This document shows positions 1 through 12,407 of a stretch of 64,000 bases of DNA, piece after piece (positions within the stretch are counted from its first letter, which is position 1; each line of letters begins with the position of its first letter). The position numbers and the translations under genes were made by a program. The DNA comes from Polytrichum commune (lineage: Eukaryota > Streptophyta > Polytrichopsida > Polytrichales > Polytrichaceae). The stretch is taken from NCBI GenBank assembly GCA_950295325.1, contig OX485808.1, forward strand, positions 9,924,501 to 9,988,500. The letters are read 5' to 3'. The notes below the pieces were generated by a model, which did not search any database, was not told the DNA's origin, and saw only the letters and a list, made by a program, of their open reading frames with translations.

Positions 1-407
1 GTTACACACTGTGAGGCCAAACCACCCACCCTTAAGCGTCCTAGTCCGGGTGAGGGAGTGGGGATCACAGTCATATTATTCTAGCTAAATCATCCCAATG
101 TCATTAATTTCCATTGCATTTCACAGCGATGTTGGACACCCCAATTCATTCCATAACAAGGTTACAAGTGTTAAGAAACACTCTTCTCCGTAATGGCACT
201 ATTAGCGTCCCCAATTACAATCCACACCACTCAACTCCAACTCCACCCCCTAATTCCACCTACTCATGCCTTGTAGTCACCTAGTTTGCTAATGAACTAG
301 CTATCTAATTGCTATTAGGTCATAATCCAATTCATCAACTAGCACCTAGTCTAATGTAAATCTACGGCTCCTCCCCTTATATCACTTCGGTCCTTCACCC
401 ATAATCC
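1..407. other. Non-coding stretch left of minisatellite
   Basis: No ORF, repeat or RNA gene could be supported. The sequence is of mixed composition and leads into the minisatellite. Confidence 0.5.
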
Positions 408-1265
408 TTTGCCCTCGGCCGCTGCCTCAACCAGAAGCCTTGAACCTTGGCCGTTGCCTCAACCAGAAGCCTTGAACCTTGGCCGTTGCCTCAACCCGAA
501 GTCTTGGACCTTAGGCCGTGGCCTCAACCAGAACCTTGAACCTTAGGCCGTCTGCCTCAAACTGAAGCTTTGGACCTTAGGCCGTGGCCTCAAACAGAAG
601 CCCTGAACCTTGGCAGTCTGCCTCAACCAGAACCTTGAACCTTAGGCCGTCCACCTCAACCAGAAGCCTTGGACCTTAGGCCGTGGCCTCAAACAGAAAC
701 CTTGAACCATGGGCAGTCTGCCTCAACCAGAACCTTAGGCAGTCTGCCTCCAACAGAAGCCTTGGACCTTAGGCCGTGGCCTCAAACAGAAGCCCTGAAC
801 CATGGGCAGTCTGCCTCAACCAGAACCTTGAACCTTAGGCCGTCTGCCTCCAACAGAAGGCTTGGACCTTAGGCTGTGGCCTCAAACAGAAGCCTTGAAC
901 CATGGGTAGTCTGCCTCAACAAAAGCCTTGGACCTTAGGCCGTGGCCTCAAACAGAAGCCTTGAACCATGGGTAGTCTGCCTCAACAAAAGCCTTGGACC
1001 TTAGGCCGTGGCCTCAAACAGAAGCCTTGAACCATGGGTAGTCTGCCTCAACAAAAGCCTTGGACCTTAGGCCGTGGCCTCAAACAGAAGCCCTGAACCA
1101 TGGACAATCTGCCTCAACCAGAACCTTGAACCTTAGGTCGTCTGCCTCCAACAGAAACCCTGAACCATGGGCAGTCTGCCTCAACTGGAAGCCTTGGGCC
1201 TTCGGCAACTCCCTCACCAAAATCCTTGAACCTTGGCCGTTGACCTCAACCGAATCCTTATTAAT
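408..1265. repeat. Minisatellite with 66-bp higher-order period
   Basis: A short unit built around CCTCAACCAGAAGCCTTGAA is repeated throughout. Early copies are irregular units of about 30 bp. From about 900 to 1100 the array settles into near-identical 66-bp units: the landmark CATGG recurs at 901, 967, 1033 and 1099. Because 66 is a multiple of three, one frame stays open over several units and gives repetitive peptides (PWPQTEALNHG and similar) that should not be read as a gene. Confidence 0.92.
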
Positions 1266-4200
1266 CCCACTAAGCCCTTCCTAATTCCACTAATTTTCCA
1301 AACCCCCTACCTAATTTCCCTACTTCACTTCACTAATTCCCCTCCACCTCTTTTCCTAATTCACACATTTTTTTCCTAGGTCTAAGAGCTCTAGATCCTC
1401 AAGAAGAAGAAGAAGAAGAGAAAAGAAAGAAGAGAGGAGGAGAGGAGAGGGAGTGCACCCAAACCACAACCCCTTAATCTTCTCCTACTTAGTAGGACCT
1501 TATCCTATCCACTAAACCCTCATCCCATAAACCAACAAGAACATGTTCTAATTCAAACATTTAAATCCAAGGCCCTTCCCCTCGCCTCAACAAACACTGC
1601 ACGCTTTAACCAAAACACTCCCTAATATCACTAAGCTTCTAATTAATCACACAAAATAGGCTTAAGGCCTAAAACATAAACCACACCAAGCCTCACTCTT
1701 TTTATACTTTTGATTGTTTCAATAACACTCCAAATGCAATTTTAAATAAATTCTAAACATAAAACAAATATGAGCAACCATTTTGGGCTCATACACACTC
1801 ACATGGATAAAGTACTATTGGCAAATTGGAGGTGGGGCGTTAAATTTAATAAAAAATTATTTTTATTTTTATTTTTAATATATATTGGTTTTGTTTTTTT
1901 ACCAAATACATATTTTCTTCCACAAAATCATAATTTTCATTGTGGCACTCTATTATAACACTCTATTGGAACAATCCAAACACTTAACTTGAAAGCATCA
2001 AATATCAAATTATACTAATATTATTAATATTATCAATATGAATTTTAATAAAGCCATGTGAAGCATGATTATATAAAATTATAGACTCAAATTAGAGTGG
2101 TTAAGTGGCTTAAATGCCTTGGTTAGGATATCAACCAAGATCATTGTGAGATAAAGTTCATGCCGATGGATTTTTCATGTCAAAAGTAGATTTTTCTTAT
2201 TTTTGAAATCCAAGTAGCTAGATTTAAAAGTCTTTTGTATGTGAAATGAATTTAGTTAGTGCTAATAAAAGTTTAAAATCCAATTTAAGTTCAATTGCCG
2301 TGAAATAAGCAACCTAGATCCCTCTAATGTATTTCAATGACTTCAATACACTCCAATGTGGCTTAAAATCCACTACGATCCTTTATGAATACTAAAATAT
2401 TCCAATTTTTTTTGAAATAGATGAAGAATTTTGAAATTTCTCACAAAAACTTTTATAAATTTATATTAAATAAATTAAATAAAGTTATTTGAACTTAAAG
2501 GACAATTTCAAAATCCATTTATAAATATAAGGTTTGGAGATAACAATAACTTTAATAAACTACGCTGAAGCTATAAAGACAGCTATACTAAAATGAAGGA
2601 TTGTCTCCATATGAACATCTATAACAACTAGATGAAAGTTTAGATTTCAACAAGACTAATTATAACATACGGAAGACTTCAAAACCTATTCAAATATGTA
2701 AACTTTGGAGAGATTAAATCTTGGACCAACTTGTGATGATCCTTTGAGATTAGTTATTTTCAACAAGGTGGTTTTTTTAGTTGTCTCAAGGAAATATCTT
2801 CAGAAAATAATTTAATCGCTATAAGTTTCATTCTCCCCAACGGAATATATTTGGATCCCCTGAGTAATAATATTTTGATTTTCTTCCACTTGCAGGTTTA
2901 GATGACCAATTCTAATTTTTGTGTGAAGAACAACGAAACTTTAATTTTGTACTCAAACTTCTCTCTCACACAAATTAAAACACTCAAAATAAAGCACTAA
3001 CAATACTTAAGACTTAGGCCCCCTAATACTGTAAATTTCTATCTAGTTAACCAATACTTAGGCTTTATATTCTCAACACCTTTCAACACTTGTGTGGGTG
3101 AGAAAATTATCTCTCATCAACATTTCTAATAATAACAACCAATTGACAAACATCTCTTTTACCACATAAGGACTTTACTAAAGAGAATCAAAGTTTCTCA
3201 TAAAATCCTAGTGCCTATCATTTCTTCATAACACCTATTGACCCACTTTGAAGGGTCAAATCTATTGCTTCTTGTTAGAAAACACCTTCCCACATTGTTG
3301 ATAAGTCTTGATATGTTGTTTACATAATATCCGGGCTTCACTCATTACCAATAAATAAGCCTAAATCTTTGTTATGAATTTATAAGTTCTATGCAAATAA
3401 TTTTTCTTTAATCCCATTAACATTTAGTACCCTGCCTTGAATTATAATAATACGAACAATACAAGCAACACTATAATTTATGCCATGACAACATCAGAGT
3501 CCTCTTTCAGTTGTTTAATCATATTTTTTCATCCTACAAACATGTTAGAATGATTTGTAATCTTGTAAAGTGAAGGGTTTAACTTAAATTTAGGGTTTTA
3601 GGATTTATGTTGTTATTTGAATTTGTTTAAAATAATTAATTCTCATACAAAATTTGGTTTGGATTTAGATATTATTCGTTTCTTCATTTTGAAGGATTAT
3701 TGGATCTCTCATAATTTTCTATCTTAGATCAATATTGGATTGGTCTTAGTTTCACAACTTTCTCTTAGATGCTACATATTTACAACCATCTCTTTTGATC
3801 TTTATACCTCTTTTAAACAAAACAAAACAAAACATGAACATGAACATGATCTACTTGTTGACAACTTCACAACATGTTATGTTTTTCATTAATTATTTTC
3901 AAAAATACCTCATATTATTATGATAATCAAAGTATTATCTATCAATACGTAAAACAAGGATCTCAATCATACAAAATCATCATAGATTGAAAGAAAGGTC
4001 TCCATAATAATTCACGATAACTCATGAAGTCACTTTATAAATGTTAAAATTTTTGGATGAAGATTAAAATATGTGAATCAATAACACAATTCATCCTAAT
4101 ATTTTGGCATAAAATTGAAATTGTATTATCAAATTTTAAAAAATTATGTGAAAAGGTTAAAGTTCAAATGCCTAGAGTGTATTATAAATATGAAAATAAA

Positions 4201-4709
4201 GAAAATAAATTATTTATTTTCAAATATTTTAATAATGGATACTATTTTTTAAATCACATTAGGATAACTGGACAACATAATATTAGGTCAGAGAATGAAC
4301 ATTATATTTTGCACCAAAATAAGAAATAATTATTCTATGAAGATTATGTTAGGGTATGGAGCATTGGTTTTGTGGTTAGGATATCGATTGTAACACATGC
4401 TCTCGGTTTATATTCTTACCAAGACATCTAAACTTGCTTTATTGATGGAATTGGATTCAACAATTCCATATAATAGTATTTCACATTAAAATTTTTTAGC
4501 TCAATGTTTATCATAATAATTTAATGATTTTAATGTAAGAATATAAATTACCACAACAAAAAAAATCATGGTTTTGTGCTTGAAAATATGTGGGCGGTTT
4601 TCAAAAACAAAAAAAAATCAATAAAATAATATAATTTAAAATATTCATGCAATCCAATAAGCGATGTAGATTAGCAATGGAACTCATTATATATATATAT
4701 ATAATGTTA
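1266..4709. other. AT-rich intergenic DNA, with a purine tract
   Basis: No gene is supported. A GAA/GAG purine tract lies at 1401-1452 and an (AT)n run at about 4688-4703. The open frame at 4057-4329 is very AT-rich with Lys/Asn/Ile-biased composition, which is expected by chance. Everything else is unstructured AT-rich sequence. Confidence 0.5.
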
Positions 4710-6617
4710 ATCATTTGTTCAATTTAACAAGAAGGATCTAAAAGGACATCATGTGCACATGCCCTGCTTCTTTTCTTTGAAACTAGTAAAAAGGGCCTAC
4801 TTGTCATACATGTTGATATAATGTAAGCCATTATAAGATGGCCTGCAATAATCTCAATTAAGCTGTGTTTGGAAGTGTGCATATGGGTATTGCAGTTCGC
4901 ACTTGTTGAGAATGTTTGGATTCAATGTTATACTCTTGACCATTTTGCTCAAATTAAGATATTCAATCCTGAATGTCCAATACACAAATGCACAAGCCCA
5001 AAATTCAAAAGGAAACAAGACGACTTCCTACTTGTCCGTGGTCACCCTAGTCTCTAAGCAGGCGATCGGATATACAAATTGTCCTTTGGGTGTCATTGAG
5101 TTTTTACTGTGAAAGGCTTGACATAAGAGCTGCACATAGTTTTGCCAAGATTGTTCAACCTGAGGATGCCAACTGATACATGCGGGGGTGCCATGCCAAC
5201 ACATCAAGACACTATATAATTGGAGGGGACCATTTCAGTTCCTACTATAGAATGAAATTAATATTCAATTGTTTATAGAGAAATATAATCTTCACTTGGA
5301 CCTCTTAAAGCCTTTCCAAACAACTTCGATTTAGATATTGAAATGATGAATCTATAAAATAATCAATGTTTGAATCTAGAAAATCCTAACCTTATAGGCC
5401 TTTCCCGAAATGCCGGCCTTTGAGGCGCCCACATCACTTTCTAGGGTTAGGGGTTAGGGTTTCGTTATCCTCCGGGACCTCGTCATCCTCACAGCAACAA
5501 TGATCTCCTTGCGAACTATCTTGTGTAATCTCTTCAAAGTCATTTCTTCTTGTTCATTGTCTAAATCATTCTTCTATTATTGCATCCTCTCTGCACAATG
5601 TCCACTTGAATTTTATTAGCCGTGGAGTTGATGCGAGATGCTTGTAGCAGCCAAACCTTGCAAAAACATTAAGAAGCAGACTTGTCTTGTTCGATCTCTT
5701 GGAAGTCTTTTGTGTTTTAGCATTTAACTCTCGTTATGTGGGCCCTCATAATATAGCAGTGGGATGTTGAAAGAGCTACATAGAAAGACACAAAATTCAA
5801 ACTATACTCTTAATTTTTGAGGGCTCATGTCAATGAGTTATGTTACGATTTTTCATTTCTTGTCAATTCATCATTCCAATAATACTCTTTGAATTTCAAG
5901 GTTTAATTCAACTCATATTGAGACTTGTGATGATAATTATTATAGAAGTAACTTATACAAGAAGATCATTCAATTGAATGAGAGACATCATGGTACCCCT
6001 TAACAATATAATACAAAACAATGGTTCAGGATATGAGTTATCAAGGCTACTCTTAATAATATTATACTAGAGGACCCCATGTATTTATTGGATGATTATA
6101 AATACTGATTTTGAAAGTAGACATGTAGATCGGATACGTTAGCTTCAAGTGCAGGCCACACACGCCCAAAACCGGAGGTTTGCATAAAAAGCCAATTTGG
6201 ACCGGAGAGCTGAAATTGGATGTTTTGAAACTTGAGGTCACAGTACATATGTAAATGAGTCGCCATTTTCATTAGTTTAGTGATATGTGTCAGGTTGAAG
6301 AGTCGCAAGGTCACACACACTTCAAAGCTTGGGGAGGTAACTATCGGAATTTTAGAAACCACGTGAGATAAAAAAAATAAGGGTCATTGAGGGTAAATTT
6401 TATAAATTCGTTAGATCTACCATAGCATTGGAAATATGTCCCCTACATGATTATATGTAAAATAGGGTGGTGAATAATTCCTCCATTTTAGTAATCAGTA
6501 GAAAAAAAAAATAAGTTCATAGATATTGGATCCCCCCAAATGTGTGTAGTAAGATCAATAGAATAATTATGGGTTTGACTACTTAAATGAATATTGTGTA
6601 AATTCTATTCAAATTTG
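4710..6617. other. Intergenic DNA
   Basis: Only short unrelated ORFs are present. A short telomere-like run (GGTTAGGGGTTAGGGTTT) lies at about 5445-5462 and is too short to mean more than a chance interstitial motif. Confidence 0.45.
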
Positions 6618-7291
6618 AATGAAACCAGGGTTGTCTATTGTGTTGTGACGGAGGCTAATCTCGGCATAATGTCGTGCCATCACGACACGTATCCGTCACG
6701 ACATTATGCCGGATGCTCTTTATCCTGACGGACTTGAATTTTACCAAATTTTGTGTGTAATTACATTACCCCATTTCGGACACGTAGGATGTAAGATGTC
6801 CACGTGTGATGACATGTCAGCAAAGTAGAGGTAAAGTGGGGAAAAAATTACTAGCGCCCGTTCGCCCCCCCCCCCCCCCCGTCCGCCCCCGTTCCAAACC
6901 CCCGTCCGGGAAAAAAAAAAAAAAAACTTGTTCCCGCCCCCGTCCGCCCCGTTCCCCCCCCCCCCCCCCCCCGGTCCGCCCCCGTTCCCGCCCCCATCCG
7001 CCCCACACCCTCCTTAGTCATATTTTACTACTTTGATTTTAACATAATGATAAACAGAATGGCAAAATGGTTTACCTGGCGCTAGGCATATCCATGTCCA
7101 CGTCGGCCTTTTCTGCCACATAGGACGCCACCTTGGCAAGAAGGTAAGTATTTTACCCACCCTACTAGCTTCCCCCTAGGTTGACCCTACGTGGACCCTA
7201 TTGTGTCGTGACAGAGGGGTCTGTCACGACACGACACGTCATGACGGCACGACACCGTCATAACGGCGGGATAGACAACCCTGAATGAAAC
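6618..7291. mobile_element. Non-autonomous hAT element with 8-bp TSD
   Basis: The element runs 6626-7283 (658 bp). Its ends are inverted copies of CAGGGTTGTCTAT, and it is flanked on both sides by the 8-bp direct repeat AATGAAAC (6618-6625 and 7284-7291). An 8-bp duplication plus a CAGGG terminus is the hAT signature. Sub-terminal hairpins rich in CACGAC/GTCGTG occur at both ends (6672-6709 and about 7203-7260). The centre has no transposase and contains poly-C tracts near 6866-6881 and 6956-6972, a poly-A run, and repeats of a CGCCCCCGTCCG-like unit. The identical TSDs imply a fairly recent insertion. Confidence 0.9.
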
Positions 7292-7842
7292 GTGTTAGTA
7301 TGGTAGGAAATGTTGTGGATTTTATTGGAGGAAGGAATGTTGTGACTTCTCAATAGCCCTTGGGCATGCTTAGGATTTGGGCAAGCACAATGTCGTGAAG
7401 GCGGTGAAGCGTTCAGGTAGGAGGTCTTGCGTTGGTAAAACGTGAAACAATGAAGCGGCACAAAGGCGGTAACATATTTTTTGGAGCTTTCTTCTTTGCT
7501 CCATAGCATTCATAGAGGGTGTTTCACGAGAGCCGAAGATTTGGCTTGCTCCACTCTCGTGCAGTAAGAGTCGATTTCAAACTCCAACTTCTTGATTTTC
7601 CCCTTCCACTAACCAATTTTCGACGACATGCTATTGATTTCCGACACCCTTCTAAATGTGAGATATAGAAAGATGAAGATTTACAAGATATGAATGTGAG
7701 TGTAGAAAGATGAGATGTTGATGATTACATCAATACTTCATATTCTACAAAATGAATGTTGTTGGGTCTTGGGATGGAATGTGGAGTGTATTTTATGTAG
7801 AGAAGTACGACAACTATCTCATCTACAGTTAAATCAATTGTT
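7292..7842. other. Intergenic DNA
   Basis: No gene is supported. A minus-strand ORF at 7258-7509 overlaps the hAT end and has no recognisable domain. Confidence 0.4.
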
Positions 7843-8243
7843 ATGAGGACTAGGAGAAGACCTTCCAAAATTTTGCAAACTACATGTGTCCTCAATGGAG
7901 TTGACCAGGGCACGTGGGTTATATAACAAGTTTAGAAAACGAGACAGAATGTAGTACACGGTTGGGAAGTTGCAAGCATCCCATTGACCTTCTTAATCGG
8001 AAGGTGAACAATGATAAAAAAAAAACAAGTATTGCCATATCCGGTTTTATGGTTTATTTTAATTATTTTAGAAAAGTCCTTGGACACTTCAAATTCAAAT
8101 ATCACCGCTTGGATTTTATTTGGGTTGATATAGACAGCGTAATTTGCACAATGTCTATGTCATTTAATGTAGAGAGGGATGTCTTTGAGCTTGATCTGGT
8201 TGATGAAATCTTCTTGAATGAGTTTGTTAAAAAACCTACATGA
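7843..8243 (+). pseudogene. Broken copy of a small AT-hook ORF family
   Basis: This is a degraded relative of the open ORF at 12075-12407. From the ATG at 7843 the frame reads MRTRRRPSK, matching MKKRGRPKK of the other copy, but hits TAA at 7924. Past the break, the frame starting at 7914 contains HPIDLLNR (matching DPIDLMDR), then VDIDSVI (matching VDLETII) and DVFEL followed by NEF (matching NVYEL and NDF). At least one frameshift separates the two parts, and this copy is about a dozen residues longer in the middle. Seen directly: collinear matching blocks. Inferred: common descent and loss of function. The family is not recognised and no function is assigned. Confidence 0.6.
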
Positions 8244-11200
8244 AATTAATAGCGATGTAGGATATTGGTTGAGACCCCATACCCATATCACAAAATGACT
8301 AATTCTCTTTTTAGTGTATAAATTATGAATGATTAGTGTAGAAAATGTTATTCTAAGTTAGTAGGTGTTATTTAATTTATGAAGTTCTCTTGTTTCATTC
8401 AAAGATGTCGTCTATTAATGAGCATTGGATGGTTGAAGTGATAAGCATGTATTAGACTTTTCAATGCATGAAGACGATGAGTTAATTTTCAATCCAAATT
8501 CAGAAGAAGCTAGGTACTATGTTTTCCTAAACCTTGAATTTGTACATTTTCTTGTTGTTTGGTCTTGTATAGATTTTTAAATGAGCATGTTCAATTCTCT
8601 AAATCTAAAAACATAGTTTTCAAGCCATGAAATTATAAAAATTAAAGTTGGCTTGTGGTTTATTCTTCATCAATTTTTGTTGTTCTCTTATTTGTCTTGC
8701 TAGTAGTGTCCAATATGTCAGCATTCTATTGATTGTCTTTTTGCTACAACTACCTTTTGTAGATGATCGATGGTGCGGTACAACATTTGGCAACCTCACC
8801 GTGGTAGACTCAAAAGATTGCGCTTTGGCTTGGAGGAAGACGTGGTGGAGTGGTTGGAGACTTTGAAGGTTGCCTCATGCCAACAATTAGTTTTAATCAT
8901 TCCTCATGATTGGTTTTAAACCTCTCGAATTTTTTTAGTCTAATCATTACATTGTAGAGGATATTGACATGTACCTTGACATTTATTGGAGGGTGCATAA
9001 TTATATCCTAATCCTTCATATTGTAAATATTTGGTATAAGGTTGAATGTGTTTGTGAACACAATTAATGTAAATGTTTTCAATTTTTGTATTTAGCATTC
9101 TTTCATTTGAATGCAATTTTTTTTATTTTTGAAGTAGATAGTTGTGCAAAATGTTATGTCTCGTGATAATTCTTTGTATTTCTTGTTTTTTTCTATCCGC
9201 GTTTACAACTTGTCTATGTTAGCTTGTACATTTTGTTATCTCCATGTTGTTTGGTAACCTTTTAACTAGTATCCAAGTGCTATAGGTTGTGTCTTAAATG
9301 ACACATGTATTGAATGGTTTAGCATTGGTACATCTAATTGAGACCAATTGAATGACAAGATGGATGATATGGAACGTTTGTTGCTCACATAGTTGATTTT
9401 GCAATGCTATATAATCCCATTTATTATTTGGTACTTGTATGATTTATAAAAAAAATATGGTGCCAAAAATTAACCTCTCTAAAAAATTACAAATAAATAT
9501 AGGGTGCTAAAAAATAAGTCAAAGTAGCTTTATATCTACAAATAGGGAGGGAAAAAATATCGGAATGTGCATAAATACCCCCCCATTAAATACCCCATTA
9601 TCGCACGTGGTTACGAAATGTAATGGGGGTGTGATCCTCCTGAGCTTCAAAGTTGATTACTTAACAATTATATCAAAACATTGATTATAAACGTGGACAA
9701 TCCGATGTCGCATTCTTATTGGCTCACAAAATGGTGGGCCATGTTCCCCCCCCCCCATCATTTTTCAAGAGCTGGCAGTTTGGTGATGAGATAAGGCAAA
9801 CCCCCGTCCCCAGTTACCAGTTCAATAGAGAATCAACTATCTTTTTAGCTCCAGGAATGCCAGGACGGTGGCGTCAATAAGGAAAAGCGATAGCTTTAGA
9901 GCTAATGTGCCCCCCGCGCTCCTTTCAATCCCGCTCTATTATTCACTTCCCGTGGAAATTATGTTGCATCGGAGGGAAATTTCGGCTAACTTACGTGGCC
10001 CAATCTGTGCCTGCATGGTGTTTTTTTTTTCCCATTGTTCCTGCCTTGGGGAGGTGAAGCTGTGAGGTTTCCAAAGCAAGCTTTATGTGAATATATGTGA
10101 GGCCCCAATTACTTTTGTTGACGTAAAGGTAGGTTGGCTCCCAAATGGCAAATAAGAGACTATGAATGAGCAAGGAATATATGGTCGTTTTATACTAGCC
10201 TAACTTACATCAAGGTGATGATGGGCACAAGATTGCGATGACTTGCAAACTGCTTCAATAAAAAAATATTCACTGTATTGAGGATACAAACCCTCGTCCA
10301 GTCGTTAATGAATACTTAAATATTTCTTTGCATTTGAGGTGCACAAGTGATCTGCCACATGTCCCATTTTGATAGTGTGCCCTCGAAGAGATGATCTCAA
10401 AACCCAAATATTCTGTTCCTTTGATGAACATGTCATTCAAAATTCAAACCTGATCCTGGATCAAATCTTCACTACTGTACTGTGTGTCAAAAGGTTAACT
10501 ATGTACATAACGAATGAGTTTATTGAAGTCTGGAGATGGAATATTCTCTCTTGGTGTTGATAGATCCATGACAAAGTTTGAATGTAATGTGGGGCCATTG
10601 CACACAAAAATTGTAGTATTCCATTTCAAGCAACAAAGACGAATTAGTGCCCAATCTCTAGGAAGGTGATCAGAGATACTTTGATTATGCTTAGGGCTGA
10701 GGGTTTTTTAGGGTTTCAGGTCAAGGATACCACATCCTCTTTCTTGATACCACTCAAACATAAGTGTCCAGTTCACAAGAGTGATCACATAAGGCCCACA
10801 TTATCTTAATTACTCAGGAGAGACTGTACTCATCACCAGCCTCACGCAAGAAGTTGTGAACCGGGCATGCGATTTAGGCCGCTCTACTTATGAAACTTCA
10901 TCACGCTTGGTTCTTATCAACCTGGTTCACGATAAGAGCGCAGCGAGTCGGTCAATGAATCGATTTGAGAACTCGGCAGATGAATTCGAAGTCCCTCGGT
11001 ATACACTTCTCGCATGAGATCATGGACATATATATTGACCAAATGATTTCAACCGGCATGCAGGAAGAGGAGGAAGAAGAAGAAGAGGAAGGGATTGACG
11101 AAGGTCTTCCTCTACGCTTAAAGGCAAGGTACCTATCTGACTCCTTCTTGAACTGCCAACTAAAAAGTTTTCCCCAAAAGCCCAGAAGTGTGAAGGACTT

Positions 11201-11854
11201 GGTCGACAAATTTTATATTGCACCGAGGTCATATTTTATCGCGTCATCTCACTGAGTTTCATTGTACGATCGATATTCTGCGAGAGATCCTCCTGTGTAA
11301 TAAAGAGTGAAGACCTGGTGCAAAGGCGAAGATCCACAGTATTTATATACTCTGGGAATTTTTTTCGAGCAGCTTTCAGAAGCTTACGTGCCCATAAAGC
11401 GGCCACCAAATGATTGCCCTCAGATTGCCCCATGTCCCGTGCACCAGAAGCTAATGCATTCTATTTCAATGTCTGTTGTGCCTTGTTACGGACTACTCCC
11501 TGCTTGGTGGGCCTTCCGTATTTGGCAGCCACTAACATAACAACAGTAAGTCTGATCAGTTCCAACAAAAGATATGTGGCCCTTTTGTGGCCACTTTCAA
11601 CTCTGCAAACATTTATGACCCTTGGATTGGCTTGGGAATTGTCTCGTCCAGTTATAAGGTCGAGGCATCTATAACCGATTAACTAAGAGAGTTTTGCATA
11701 TGTTCAGAAGGAGTATTAGCTAGTAGGGGATTGTGTTTCTTGCACAAAGAAACGAATTTGGAAGGAGAATGCAATTTTTTATTATTAAAAAAATCATGAA
11801 TATGGAAGGCCTGCAGGTTTTGAAGTGGTGAAGGTTACTGGAACACATAGTTGA
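8244..11854. other. Intergenic DNA with unresolved ORFs
   Basis: No confirmed gene. The ORF at 10965-11255 (plus) carries a run of nine Glu from a GAA/GAG microsatellite at about 11063-11093 and matches nothing I know. Overlapping ORFs between 11236 and 11674 are equally anonymous. A poly-C tract lies near 9748. Composition is more GC-balanced from 10.7 to 11.7 kb, so a decayed gene there cannot be excluded. Confidence 0.4.
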
Positions 11855-12036
11855 TGTATAGGTTAACCCCTCGGGGGGTGCATTGTACTAAACATGTACG
11901 AGTATACGTGAGTGCACAAGAGGGGTATTGATTTGGACCTTGCCGTATTACGTGTACATATGGTATACATGTTATAATTTAAAGTTACGTACATATATGG
12001 AAGGCCTTTAAAAAGTATACCATAATTGTACTTGTA

Positions 12037-12057
12037 CCCTAAACCCTAAACCCTAAA
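12037..12057 (-). promoter_or_regulatory. Triple CCCTAAA telo-box upstream of small ORF
   Basis: Three perfect CCCTAAA heptamers end 17 bp before the ATG at 12075. Telo-boxes (AAACCCTAA) are known cis-elements in plant promoters and 5' leaders, but the run could also be a repair-derived interstitial telomere patch. The position next to the start codon favours a regulatory reading only weakly. Confidence 0.4.
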
Positions 12058-12074
12058 CACCTGAAGCTAAAACT

Positions 12075-12407
12075 ATGAAAAAACGAGGTAGGCCAAAAAA
12101 ATCTACTCAAGTTAAGGTTTGGTTTGTTGGGAGAGTTTATAGGATGCGGAGGAAGTTTGGTAATCGTTGGGTGGAGTATATGGATCCAATTGACTTGATG
12201 GACCGTCCATCAAACGTGGAGATTGGTTTATGTTGGTGTCAAAAAGGGGCTAACAACAAGTGGACATATGATCTTATTGATCATTTGATGGTAGACTTAG
12301 AGACAATAATTGCATTGGCTACAATGACATATATTGGTGAATCAAATGTTTATGAGTTACATCCGGGAGGTGAAAAAGTTTTCAACGACTTTGCTGATGA
12401 AAGCTAG
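12075..12407 (+). CDS. Small AT-hook-like protein, unknown family (110 aa)
   Basis: This is an intact 110-residue ORF. The N-terminus MKKRGRPKK has the R-G-R-P core of an AT-hook, which binds the minor groove of AT-rich DNA. The segment at residues 16-35 is basic and aromatic, followed by DPIDLMDR (37-44), two Cys (53, 55), and an acidic/hydrophobic segment VDLETII (73-79) leading to NVYEL (91-95) and NDF (104-106). The collinear blocks recur in a broken copy at 7843-8243, which suggests a once-constrained protein rather than a chance ORF. It sits inside an inverted-repeat-bracketed unit and just after three CCCTAAA heptamers. It may be a transposon accessory protein or a captured DNA-binding fragment. 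I do not recognise the family; expression is unknown. Confidence 0.45.
   Translation: MKKRGRPKKSTQVKVWFVGRVYRMRRKFGNRWVEYMDPIDLMDRPSNVEIGLCWCQKGANNKWTYDLIDHLMVDLETIIALATMTYIGESNVYELHPGGEKVFNDFADES

Noticed and set aside
669-1284. Two repetitive ORFs
   Set aside because: They lie wholly in the 66-bp minisatellite.
4057-4329. 90-aa ORF
   Set aside because: Extreme AT-driven composition and no domain or paralogue.
5440-5465. Interstitial telomere array
   Set aside because: Only two irregular units; likely chance.
10965-11255. ORF with nine Glu in a row
   Set aside because: The acidic run is a GAA/GAG microsatellite; the rest matches nothing, and another ORF reads it antisense.
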